DNA of 10,646 bases from Bacteroidales bacterium (GCA_015486475.1 WFRO01000276.1:1-10646), one strand, 5' to 3'; positions 1 through 6,396 are shown, counted from the first letter of the stretch. The notes: generated from the sequence alone by a model not told the origin. Numbers and translations are program-made.

Positions 1-1541
1 ATATCGCCTGGCAGCAGGCGGTCCATCCCCTCCTGTACCTTACCCTGCGCCGGGAGAAACGGGAAGTGGTGCCCCTCGACATTGAGCTGAACGATGAGCA
101 TCGTATCATCGTGATCTCAGGGCCCAACGCCGGGGGCAAGTCGGTGTGCCTGCAGACGGTGGGACTGCTGCAGTATATGGTGCAGTGTGGCATCCCGGTG
201 CCGGTGCGACCCACCTCAGTGTTTGGTATCTTCAGTCAACTCTTTCTGGACATGGGCGACGAACAGTCGATAGAGAACGATCTGAGTACCTACAGCTCGC
301 GGTTGCTCAATATGAAATATTTCCTGAGGCATGCTGACGGAGAGACGCTGATCCTGATGGACGAGCTGGGCACAGGCACCGAGCCCATGCTGGGGGGCGC
401 TCTTGCCGAGACGGTCCTGCGGCGCCTCAACGCCCGCGGTGCCTACGGGGTGGTCACCACCCATTACACCAACCTGAAACACCTGGCCGCCTCGGAGGAG
501 GGGATCATCAACGGGGCCATGCTCTTTGACCATCACAATATGCAGCCCCTCTACCGCCTGGAACCCGGCAAGCCGGGCAGCTCCTTTGCTTTCGAAATGG
601 CCCGCAAGACCGGTCTGCCTGAAGATGTGCTGCAGGAGGCCGCCGGCAAGGTGGGGGAGGAGCATGTCCTCTTCGACAAGCACCTGCGCGAGATCCTGCG
701 TGACAAGAGATACTGGGAGAACAAGCGGAAAAAGATACGGCAGACAGAGAAAAAGCTGGAGTCCCTTCTGGAGCGGTATGAGGCCGAGATGGAAGGGCTG
801 CAGAAACAGAAAAAAGAGATCCTGGCACAGGCCCGGGAGGAGGCAGGACAGATGCTCTCGGATGTGAACAAGAAGATCGAGCATACCATCCGGGTGATCC
901 GTGAGACACAGGCTGAGAAAGAGCGCACCCGCGAGGCCCGTCGTGAGCTGGAGGAGGTGAAGGAGAAAGTAAAAACGGTCACCACCCGCGACGATGTGCT
1001 GGAGCGCCGCATGCAGCAGGTGCGGGCCCGTCGCGGAAAGAAGAAAAAGACACCGGAGCAGGCGGGCGCCGTACCCCTGCAGGAGGGCGATAAAGTGCGT
1101 ATGGAGGGCCATGAGGCGGTGGGCGAGGTGATCGCTGTGAGCCGGGGCGGATGCCTCGTGGCATTCGGCAACCTGACCACGCAGGTGGCCCCGGAGAAGC
1201 TGACACGGGTGAGCGAGGAAGAGTACCGCCGCCAGAGCCGTGGCAGGCCGGGCGGCAGCTCCTGGCAGGAAGACCTCCACAGAAGCCGTCTGCAGTTCAG
1301 GCCCGAGATCGATGTGCGGGGCCGCAGGGCAGAAGAGGCCCTGCAGGAGGTGATGACCTTCATCGACGAGGCGGTGATGGTGGGCGAACAACACCTGCGC
1401 ATCATCCACGGCAAGGGCAACGGCATCCTGCGGCAGATGATACGCGACTACCTGCACACCGTAGAGGTGGTGGGGAGCTGCCACGACGAGCATGTCGATC
1501 GCGGAGGCACCGGCGTCACCGTAGTGGATCTGGATGCATGA
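1..1541 (+). CDS. mutS2: Endonuclease MutS2, C-terminal part (5' end outside window)
   Basis: MutS2 is a DNA-binding ATPase with a nuclease domain. It is reported to suppress homologous recombination and, in Firmicutes, to split collided ribosomes. The frame is open from base 3 and gives 512 residues, starting around an AVHPLL stretch typical of MutS2 just before the ATPase, so roughly the N-terminal 270-300 residues of a usual 780-830-residue protein are missing. Walker A (GPNAGGKS) is at 120-143 and Walker B with the MutS signature (LILMDELGTGTEP) starts at 348. A charged Lys/Glu/Arg-rich coiled coil follows at about 690-1040. The Smr domain is at the C-terminus, with the DVRG motif at 1311-1322 and HGKGNG at 1407-1424. 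An internal GTG at 66 could be mistaken for a start, but homology continues upstream of it. The Smr domain separates it from mismatch-repair MutS. Identification is secure. Confidence 0.95.
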   Translation, partial: IAWQQAVHPLLYLTLRREKREVVPLDIELNDEHRIIVISGPNAGGKSVCLQTVGLLQYMVQCGIPVPVRPTSVFGIFSQLFLDMGDEQSIENDLSTYSSRLLNMKYFLRHADGETLILMDELGTGTEPMLGGALAETVLRRLNARGAYGVVTTHYTNLKHLAASEEGIINGAMLFDHHNMQPLYRLEPGKPGSSFAFEMARKTGLPEDVLQEAAGKVGEEHVLFDKHLREILRDKRYWENKRKKIRQTEKKLESLLERYEAEMEGLQKQKKEILAQAREEAGQMLSDVNKKIEHTIRVIRETQAEKERTREARRELEEVKEKVKTVTTRDDVLERRMQQVRARRGKKKKTPEQAGAVPLQEGDKVRMEGHEAVGEVIAVSRGGCLVAFGNLTTQVAPEKLTRVSEEEYRRQSRGRPGGSSWQEDLHRSRLQFRPEIDVRGRRAEEALQEVMTFIDEAVMVGEQHLRIIHGKGNGILRQMIRDYLHTVEVVGSCHDEHVDRGGTGVTVVDLDA

Positions 1542-1556
1542 AGAAAACAAATGCAG

Positions 1557-1577
1557 GGACAAGGCACCGCCTTGTCC
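1557..1577 (+). terminator. Terminator-like hairpin after mutS2
   Basis: A perfect 9-bp inverted repeat (GGACAAGGC / GCCTTGTCC) with a 3-base loop begins 15 bases after the mutS2 stop. It is followed by GTATTTTGG, which is only a short T-run, and preceded by an A-rich stretch. The stem is strong but the T-tract is weak, so termination may be partial, allowing some readthrough into the deacetylase gene. Confidence 0.55.
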
Positions 1578-1613
1578 GTATTTTGGTAAAAAATAAAACG
1601 GGACACATTGTAT

Positions 1614-1634
1614 AGACGCGCGAACCGTGCGTCT
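1614..1634. repeat. REP-like palindrome (AGACGCGC / GTGCGTCT)
   Basis: An 8-bp stem with one G-U pair and a GAACC loop sits 28 bases before the deacetylase start. Its core, AGACGC...GCGTCT, resembles the short AGAGACGC-type palindromes dispersed between genes in many Bacteroidota genomes; that comparison is from memory. It has no T-run, so it is not a typical terminator. Only one copy is visible here, so its repeat status is an inference. Confidence 0.35.
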
Positions 1635-1662
1635 CCGATGTTATCAAATAAAAACATTTTTT

Positions 1663-2976
1663 ATGGACCTGTTGGTATTTGCAGAGCAACCCTCGTCCCG
1701 GCTGGAATGGATCCTGAAAGAGGTCCTGGGCCGGCGTCTGGGGCTGGACTTCCTGGTGGTGGACAATGCGGAGGCCTACCGCCACGGCAGCCTGCCGGGA
1801 CTTACCTATGCCCGTGAGAAACAGGGCCGCCGGCATGAGCTGCTGATACATCCGGCCGGTCTGCTGGCAGAGAAAGGGGTGACGCCGGCGCCACCGCCGG
1901 CAGGAGAGGTGGAGGGCGTGCCCGTGCTGTTCCCCCGGGAGACGCCGGCCGGCATGGAGATGGATGTTTTCTCAGCCGCCTTTTATATGCTGTCACGTTA
2001 TGAGGAGTACCTGCCCTTTGAACCGGATAACATGGGACGTTTCCCTTACCGGCAGAGCCTGGCCTGGCGCGGGGGCTGGCTGGATGAGCCGGTGGTGGAG
2101 ATGTGGTCTGCTTTGCTGGCAAAGAAGCTGAAGGAAGTACTCGGCATCCCGGAAAAGAGAGATCCGGCTGCCGGCCGCTTCCTGCCCACCTTCGATATCG
2201 ATCAGGCATTTGCTTACCGGCATAAACCCTGGTTACGCATGGTGGCGGGAGGCTTGAAGGCAGGGGACCTGAAGGAGCGCATGGCCGTGTGGCGGGGCAG
2301 GAAAGAGGATCCTTTTGACAACATCCCGGGCATCATCGATCTGCACAGGGGGTTGGCAGAGCCGCCGGTCTTCTTCTTCCATGTGGGGAAATGGGGCCGC
2401 TATGATAAGAGCGTCTCTCCCACGAAAGAGGAGATGAGGAGGATCATCCGGGAGACTGCTGCCCGTGCGGCCATCGGGTTGCATCCGTCGGTACGGGCAG
2501 CGCACGATCTTTCCCTGATAGCTGTTGAAAAAGAGCACCTGGAGAAAGCGGCCGGCATGCCGGTCACGCGGAGCCGTATGCATTATCTGATCCTGCGTTT
2601 TCCGGAGATCCCGCGGGCCCTGCTGGAGGCAGGCTTCCGCGAAGACCATACCATGGGCTTCCCGGAGATGCCGGGATTCAGGGCCGGCACCTGTTATCCT
2701 TTCAACTGGTACGACCTGGAACGGGAGGAGGAGACCCCCCTGCAGTTCATCCCCCTGACGGTGATGGACGGAGCCCTGCGGAAAGGCGCCGGCGCGGCAC
2801 CGGAAGAAGTGCCGGCGTTGCTCAGCCGCTACCGGGCAAAAACAGAAAAATACCGGGGAACGTTCGTTACCCTGTGGCACAACCATACTTATGCCGGCGC
2901 CGACGGATGGACCGGATGGGGAGAGGCATACAGACAGTGGATCAGGAGCATGGGAGGGGAAGGCTCCGGGGCCTGA
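1663..2976 (+). CDS. Polysaccharide deacetylase family protein (DUF7033 + NodB-like)
   Basis: A predicted carbohydrate deacetylase of 437 residues. The N-terminal third matches the Bacteroidota DUF7033 pattern, with AAFYMLSRYEEYLPF at about residues 105-119. It is followed by a NodB-like fold: motif 1 TFDID (Asp178 and Asp180, predicted base and metal ligand), a metal His in IGLHPS (His274), motif 3 FRAGTCYPF (from residue 339) and the C-terminal WHNHTY (His406/His408). The usual HxxxH second histidine is absent: the segment reads HPSVRA. I believe this is normal for this subfamily but have not verified it. No signal peptide is visible, so a cytoplasmic role on a glycan or lipid-linked precursor is more likely than cell-wall trimming; the substrate is unknown. 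The start is ATG 1663, after an A/T-rich leader; an in-frame start at 1627 would run through the REP-like palindrome. It converges with the gene at 2983, with only 6 bases between them. Confidence 0.82.
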   Translation: MDLLVFAEQPSSRLEWILKEVLGRRLGLDFLVVDNAEAYRHGSLPGLTYAREKQGRRHELLIHPAGLLAEKGVTPAPPPAGEVEGVPVLFPRETPAGMEMDVFSAAFYMLSRYEEYLPFEPDNMGRFPYRQSLAWRGGWLDEPVVEMWSALLAKKLKEVLGIPEKRDPAAGRFLPTFDIDQAFAYRHKPWLRMVAGGLKAGDLKERMAVWRGRKEDPFDNIPGIIDLHRGLAEPPVFFFHVGKWGRYDKSVSPTKEEMRRIIRETAARAAIGLHPSVRAAHDLSLIAVEKEHLEKAAGMPVTRSRMHYLILRFPEIPRALLEAGFREDHTMGFPEMPGFRAGTCYPFNWYDLEREEETPLQFIPLTVMDGALRKGAGAAPEEVPALLSRYRAKTEKYRGTFVTLWHNHTYAGADGWTGWGEAYRQWIRSMGGEGSGA

Positions 2977-2982
2977 AAAAGT

Positions 2983-3747
2983 TTATTTGCCTTTTTTCTT
3001 TTTCTTTTGGGAACGCTTCTGTTCCTGCGCTTTTTCTTTGATCTTCAGGTCGATGTAATGCGCCAGAAAGAACATGTCCCTGCCGATCTCCCGGCTGTAT
3101 TCGTCGTACTTAATGGCCTCTACCTGCGTGTCATCCCAGATATCAGGCCTTTTCCAATGATAAGGGATGACGATCGTCGCACCGTACCGGGCATAGTCGA
3201 TGTGGTCTACCTGCGGATTGACCGGTACGACCAGATAATCCTGATGCGGATTGTTATGGTAATCGATCGCCTTGGCAAAGATGGTATAGTCGGGGAAACT
3301 CCTGCCGAGGTTAAAGAAATAGACGGGGTTGTGGGAGTATCCCCGAACAGGCTGTATATTGAACCCTGTGCGTTTCAATGCGGCTACGATCCGGTAGTTG
3401 ATGGCGTCTGGACGGAGTCCTCCCGAATAAACCCCGATGCTTTTGATCTTATGGTAGTGGAGGGCCGTATACAACCATATCTGTGCCAGCTGGGTGAGGG
3501 ATCCGTCGGTGATCCCCGTAAACAGGATCTCCGCTTTCCCTTTTTTATCCATCATATACAGCAGGGTGTCGCCGATAAGCATGAGCGTGTCCTTTCTCTG
3601 CGCGGGGATCCCGGATATCGCCTTTTCCATCTTCTGAGAGACCTCAGACAGATCCACATAAAATCGCTGCGCCTGGGTTCGTTCCGGCATCAGGAGAAGC
3701 AGGAAAAAAATAAAGACCACTTTGTACAATCGCTGGTGCATGATCAT
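2983..3747 (-). CDS. Secreted, cysteine-free LMW-phosphatase/ArsC-like protein (predicted inactive)
   Basis: A protein of 254 residues that would usually be labelled hypothetical. MIMHQRLYKVVFIFFLLLLM with TQA before Gln27 is a signal peptide, so export across the inner membrane is expected. Residues 35-232 follow the order of a Flavobacterium-type LMW protein tyrosine phosphatase as I recall that family: IPAQRK, then AEILFTGITDGSLTQLAQIW, IGVYSGG, an AALKRTGF segment, NPVY, FAKAIDYHNNP, and IKYDEYSREIGRDMFFL near the end. In active enzymes the loop before QLAQIW is CTHNSRRS. Here the Cys position is Gly78 and the Arg position is Leu84, and the whole protein has no cysteine, so classical phosphatase or arsenate reductase chemistry is not possible. 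The tail is lysine-rich (QKKKKKGK). ATG 3747 and ATG 3741 are both possible starts; the frame stays open to 3843, but that extension runs into the promoter and terminator region. The function is unknown; binding rather than catalysis is an inference. Confidence 0.7.
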   Translation of the reverse strand: MIMHQRLYKVVFIFFLLLLMPERTQAQRFYVDLSEVSQKMEKAISGIPAQRKDTLMLIGDTLLYMMDKKGKAEILFTGITDGSLTQLAQIWLYTALHYHKIKSIGVYSGGLRPDAINYRIVAALKRTGFNIQPVRGYSHNPVYFFNLGRSFPDYTIFAKAIDYHNNPHQDYLVVPVNPQVDHIDYARYGATIVIPYHWKRPDIWDDTQVEAIKYDEYSREIGRDMFFLAHYIDLKIKEKAQEQKRSQKKKKKGK

Positions 3748-3778
3748 CACAGATGAAAGATCCGGAAACTTGGTCACG

Positions 3779-3786
3779 CTAAAATA
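3779..3786 (-). promoter_or_regulatory. Possible -7 element for the secreted phosphatase-like gene
   Basis: On the minus strand the bases read TATTTTAG, one mismatch from the Bacteroidetes -7 consensus TAnnTTTG, 31 bases before ATG 3747. No clear -33 TTTG lies at the expected distance. The preceding terminator makes a separate promoter likely, but this exact site is a weak call. Confidence 0.3.
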
Positions 3787-3836
3787 CGAAAAAATCACAT
3801 AACTCCGGCGTGCCGGCGACAGGCACTGAAAAGAAA

Positions 3837-3861
3837 AAGCCATCCCGGGTGGGGATGGCTT
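3837..3861 (-). terminator. Rho-independent terminator of the perR-peroxiredoxin operon
   Basis: A perfect 10-bp stem (AAGCCATCCC / GGGATGGCTT) with a 5-base loop lies about 20 bases past the peroxiredoxin stop. On the minus strand it runs into TTTTTCTTTTC, the usual T-rich tail. It separates the peroxide-stress genes from the secreted phosphatase-like gene. Confidence 0.85.
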
Positions 3862-3881
3862 CTTCTTTGTTTGTCAGATAA

Positions 3882-4532
3882 CTATCTCTCTTTGTGGCAG
3901 AACCACCAGTCGTAGCATTCGTATTCTTTGAGCCTTTTGGCTGCAGTCTCCTCGTCGGTGGCCGGCGGGATGATCACACGGCTGCCCATGAAATCGTTCT
4001 CCGGCCAGTTGGCGGGCGTGGCCACACCTTCGGCATCAGATACCTGCAGGGCTTTCACGGCACGCACGATCTCATCAATGTTGCGGCCGATCTCCTGGGG
4101 ATAATAGATGATCAGACGGATGATCCCCTCGGGGTCCATGACATATACGGCACGCACCGTGTTGGATCCTTTGCCGGGATGCAGAAGACCCAGCTTGTGG
4201 GATACCGTGCCCAGGTTGTCGGCAATGATCGGGAAGGGGATCTCTACATCCAGATTCTCCCTGATCCATTCATGCCACTTGATATGAGCAAATACCTGGT
4301 CTACAGAAAGGCCCAGCAGATCAGTGTTGATCTCCTGAAACTGATCGTAACGTTTGGCAAAAGCTACGAACTCTGTGGTACATACCGGCGTGAAATCACC
4401 CGGGTGGCTGAACAATACCAGCCATTTGCCTTTGTAATCCTCCGGGAGCTTTTTCACTCCGTGTGTGGTCATAACTTCCATTTCGGGGAATTTGTCCCCC
4501 AGCAGCGGAAAAGTGTGTTCTGTCTGTTCCAT
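3882..4532 (-). CDS. Peroxiredoxin, Prx6 / 1-Cys type
   Basis: A thiol peroxidase of 216 residues that reduces hydrogen peroxide, organic hydroperoxides or peroxynitrite in the cytoplasm. The active-site motif PGDFTPVCT places the peroxidatic cysteine at Cys51, and the supporting Arg lies in NTVRAVYVMD. The length and the C-terminal domain (ATPANWPENDFMGSRVIIPP) mark the Prx6 family rather than the roughly 187-residue AhpC partner of AhpF. Two more cysteines near the end (Cys206 and Cys212, in ECYDWWFCHK) match the spacing of the C-terminal pair in the Aeropyrum pernix enzyme (Cys207/Cys213), as I recall it, so they may act as resolving residues. It lies 36 bases downstream of the PerR-type regulator in the same orientation with no terminator or promoter visible in the gap, so the two are probably co-transcribed and peroxide-induced. 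Annotation pipelines often call it ahpC. Confidence 0.92.
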   Translation of the reverse strand: MEQTEHTFPLLGDKFPEMEVMTTHGVKKLPEDYKGKWLVLFSHPGDFTPVCTTEFVAFAKRYDQFQEINTDLLGLSVDQVFAHIKWHEWIRENLDVEIPFPIIADNLGTVSHKLGLLHPGKGSNTVRAVYVMDPEGIIRLIIYYPQEIGRNIDEIVRAVKALQVSDAEGVATPANWPENDFMGSRVIIPPATDEETAAKRLKEYECYDWWFCHKER

Positions 4533-4568
4533 AATTGATAATTTTAGATGGTTAAATAAATAATTTTA

Positions 4569-5006
4569 CTATTGATGTTGTGTGTTGACCGGTTCCGTTC
4601 CTCCGGTCTTTTCACCGATGATCTCCAGATGAAAATCTTTCACCTGGAAACCGGGAATGTTCTTGTTCCTGAAATAGGATTCCAGCATATTGTTGAGCTC
4701 ATTATCCTGGTAATCTATGATCTCATTGGTGTCATGATTGTAAAGATGGTGATGACGGTCAGTGAAAGGATCATACCGCATGATGTCACTGTCCGTTTTT
4801 ATCTTTCTGATGATCCCTTTCCTTACGAAGATGTCGAGGGTCTTGTACACTGTCGCAGTGGAAATGTCCGGTTCTTTCAGGGTCACCTCACGGATGATCA
4901 TCTCGGCCGTGGGATGGTTTTTCATCGTCCGCAGTACCTGCAGGATCACCTTCCGCTGTGGCGTCACCTTCAACCCCTGCTCTTTCAATATCTCCTGTAT
5001 CTCCAT
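4569..5006 (-). CDS. perR: Fur family transcriptional regulator, PerR-type, cysteine-free
   Basis: A peroxide-sensing repressor of 145 residues. The N-terminal winged helix is typical of Fur (LKVTPQRKVILQVL, then ISTATVYKTLDIFVRKGII). Aligned by eye with Bacillus subtilis PerR, all five ligands of the regulatory Fe/Mn site are kept: His in NHPTAE, Asp in RYD, two His in DRHHH, and Asp in IIDY. The segment that normally carries the first zinc CxxC (CENCGK in B. subtilis) reads NHDTNE, and the C-terminal CxxC is replaced too. No cysteine exists anywhere in the protein, so the structural Cys4 zinc site is missing. The metal pattern, the adjacent peroxiredoxin and a Per box in its own promoter together favour PerR over Fur or Zur. 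The symbol is assigned on that basis. Confidence 0.85.
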   Translation of the reverse strand: MEIQEILKEQGLKVTPQRKVILQVLRTMKNHPTAEMIIREVTLKEPDISTATVYKTLDIFVRKGIIRKIKTDSDIMRYDPFTDRHHHLYNHDTNEIIDYQDNELNNMLESYFRNKNIPGFQVKDFHLEIIGEKTGGTEPVNTQHQ

Positions 5007-5038
5007 GATCTTATCCGTAAACGAGAATTAATGTTAAC

Positions 5039-5053
5039 TAATAATGATTACAA
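5039..5053. promoter_or_regulatory. Per box (predicted PerR operator)
   Basis: TAATAATGATTACAA matches the Bacillus Per box TTATAATnATTATAA at 12 of 14 fixed positions. It lies 33-47 bases upstream of the perR start and overlaps the predicted -7 element and start site, so bound regulator would block transcription of perR and the peroxiredoxin. The spacer is A/T-rich, which raises the chance-match rate, but the overlap with the promoter supports a real site. Confidence 0.65.
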
Positions 5054-5082
5054 AGTAATAATAAATATTTCTATATTCCAAA
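5051..5082 (-). promoter_or_regulatory. Predicted perR-peroxiredoxin promoter (Bacteroidetes type)
   Basis: On the minus strand, TTTG (5079-5082) and TTACTTTG (5051-5058) are separated by 20 bases, close to the Bacteroidetes -33 TTTG / -7 TAnnTTTG layout, with one mismatch in the -7 element. Transcription should start around 5044-5046, leaving a leader of about 40 bases before the perR ATG. Confidence 0.6.
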
Positions 5083-5117
5083 TATTTTTTCATTTTTTTA
5101 TAGATTTTTTTTCCTTA

Positions 5118-5133
5118 CCTTTATATATAAAGG
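5118..5133. promoter_or_regulatory. Perfect 16-bp palindrome upstream of the lipase-like gene
   Basis: CCTTTATATATAAAGG is fully self-complementary. It overlaps TACCTTTA (5116-5123), which is one mismatch from the TAnnTTTG -7 consensus on the plus strand and is the best promoter candidate for the lipase-like gene, although no clear -33 TTTG was found. This could be an operator for an unknown dimeric regulator. A/T-rich palindromes can also occur by chance. Confidence 0.4.
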
Positions 5134-5140
5134 ATACAGG

Positions 5141-5197
5141 ATGAAAAAACAGTCGATCTGTTCCTGTGAACCTTATCTTTTAGATCTGATCAGATGA
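5141..5197 (+). CDS. Possible 18-codon leader ORF overlapping the lipase start (ATGA)
   Basis: ATG 5141 opens a short frame encoding MKKQSICSCEPYLLDLIR. Its TGA (5195-5197) overlaps the downstream ATG (5194-5196), the arrangement used for translational coupling. AGG-rich bases precede its start. The frame also contains half of a nested hairpin: AACAG / CTGTT (5148-5152 and 5158-5162) inside ACAGG / CCTGT (5136-5140 and 5163-5167). It could be chance: the peptide resembles nothing I know, and ATG 5203 is an alternative start for the lipase-like gene that would remove the overlap. Confidence 0.25.
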   Translation: MKKQSICSCEPYLLDLIR

Positions 5198-6396
5198 AGA
5201 CCATGAGCGTGAAAGTATTGGGACGTGTCCTGTGGGTTGTGTGGGTGCTTCTGGCTGTCTCCTGCAGCCGGGAGGAGGAAAAGCCGGGACAACGGGGAGA
5301 TCTGGTGAACAGCACGTCGGTGGCTGTGTATGATCTCCCGTTCGTGCAGGGGATCGTATCGAACATACAAGGTATCGGGGAGGTGGATCTGCGTTATCGT
5401 GTGGAGGCAGTGAAGATACGCTACCTGACAGCCAATGCGGAAGGGGATGTGGTCAATGCTTCGGGGTTGGTGCTGGTACCGATGGAAGCGGGAGCATATC
5501 CCATACTGAGCATCCAGCATGGTACCATTGCCAAAAGGTCAGCGGTCTCTTCGCGCGATCCCATGCTCAACGAGGGGGTCGTGGGCATCATTACCGCTGC
5601 GGAGGGTTATGTGACTCTCATTCCGGATTATCTGGGTCTGGGGGATTCGCAGGAGTTGCATCCTTATCTGGTGGGGGATGTGCTGGCCGGCAATGTGACA
5701 GATATGATCCGGGCGGTACGTTCATATATGCAAACGAGGACGCTGGCGGAGACAGGGGAACTTTTTCTGGCCGGATACTCCGAAGGAGGGTACGTGACCA
5801 TGGCCACTCACCGCATGCTGGAAACACAAACCCCGATCGACGGTCTGCAGGTCACGGGTGTGGCTCCCATGGCGGGTCCGTATGATCTGAAAATGACTTT
5901 TGATACGATCCTTTCCTATAAGACATACGCGTCACCTGTTTTTGTGGCCTACACGCTGACAGCCTATGATGAAGTATATCACTGGAACCGGCAGGATCAG
6001 TTTTTTCAGGAACCTTATGCCTCCTTGTTCCCCGGACTTTTTGACGGTACCCACAGCGCGGGCTGGATCAACGACAGGCTTACCTGCGATCTGCGTGATC
6101 TGCTGCAACCGGATCTTTTGCAGGGGTATCTCTCCGGCACCGACACGCAGCTGCTGGAAGCCCTGCAGAAGAACAGCCTGCTGGGATGGGGACCGCAGTC
6201 GCCGGTACGCCTGTATCATGGGACAGCCGACACCACCGTCCCTTATTGTAACGGGCCCGTGGCACTGAAGGACCTTACGGAACACGGGGGACGTCATGTG
6301 TCGCTGGTATCGATCCCGGATGCTGATCATGACGGGGCGGTCGTTCCTGCCTTTATCGGGGCAGTGCACTGGTTCGACTCGCTGCGGATAAAATAA
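5194..6396 (+). CDS. Surface lipoprotein, alpha/beta hydrolase of the secretory-lipase type
   Basis: A predicted esterase or lipase of 400 residues. The N-terminus is a lipoprotein signal (hydrophobic run, then LLAVSC with Cys24). The residues after the cysteine, SREEEK, resemble the acidic export signal that sends Bacteroidota lipoproteins to the outer face of the outer membrane. The catalytic triad is visible: Ser196 in the GYSEGG elbow, Asp346 in HGTADTTVP and His379 in DADHDG. An oxyanion segment, SIQHGT (106-111), precedes PDYLGLGDS (144-152). The order and the YLGLGDS and HGTADTTVP motifs recall the LIP / prolyl-oligopeptidase-like secretory lipase group (PF03583), so acyl esters are the likely substrates, but specificity cannot be read from the sequence. 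The start is ATG 5194, with ATG 5203 also possible. The M1 peptidase gene follows 48 bases later with only a weak 6-bp hairpin between, so the two may share a transcript. Confidence 0.82.
   Translation: MKTMSVKVLGRVLWVVWVLLAVSCSREEEKPGQRGDLVNSTSVAVYDLPFVQGIVSNIQGIGEVDLRYRVEAVKIRYLTANAEGDVVNASGLVLVPMEAGAYPILSIQHGTIAKRSAVSSRDPMLNEGVVGIITAAEGYVTLIPDYLGLGDSQELHPYLVGDVLAGNVTDMIRAVRSYMQTRTLAETGELFLAGYSEGGYVTMATHRMLETQTPIDGLQVTGVAPMAGPYDLKMTFDTILSYKTYASPVFVAYTLTAYDEVYHWNRQDQFFQEPYASLFPGLFDGTHSAGWINDRLTCDLRDLLQPDLLQGYLSGTDTQLLEALQKNSLLGWGPQSPVRLYHGTADTTVPYCNGPVALKDLTEHGGRHVSLVSIPDADHDGAVVPAFIGAVHWFDSLRIK

Noticed and set aside
216..1562. Long open frame (448 codons) on the minus strand across mutS2
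   Set aside because: It lies antisense to a gene with clear Walker and Smr motifs, has low-complexity Leu/His/Ser-rich content and no recognisable domain. It is a shadow of GC-rich codon use.
2983..3747. Reading the phosphatase-like gene as an active arsenate reductase or tyrosine phosphatase
   Set aside because: The catalytic Cys and Arg positions are Gly and Leu, and the protein has no cysteine. Active-enzyme naming would be wrong.
3804..3815. CCGGC / GCCGG short inverted repeat beside the terminator at 3837-3861
   Set aside because: It has only 5 bp with a 2-base loop and no T-run. It is probably incidental.
3748..3843. 32-residue N-terminal extension of the secreted phosphatase-like protein
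   Set aside because: It would place a non-secretory, unconserved segment ahead of a clean signal peptide and would overlap the upstream terminator stem.
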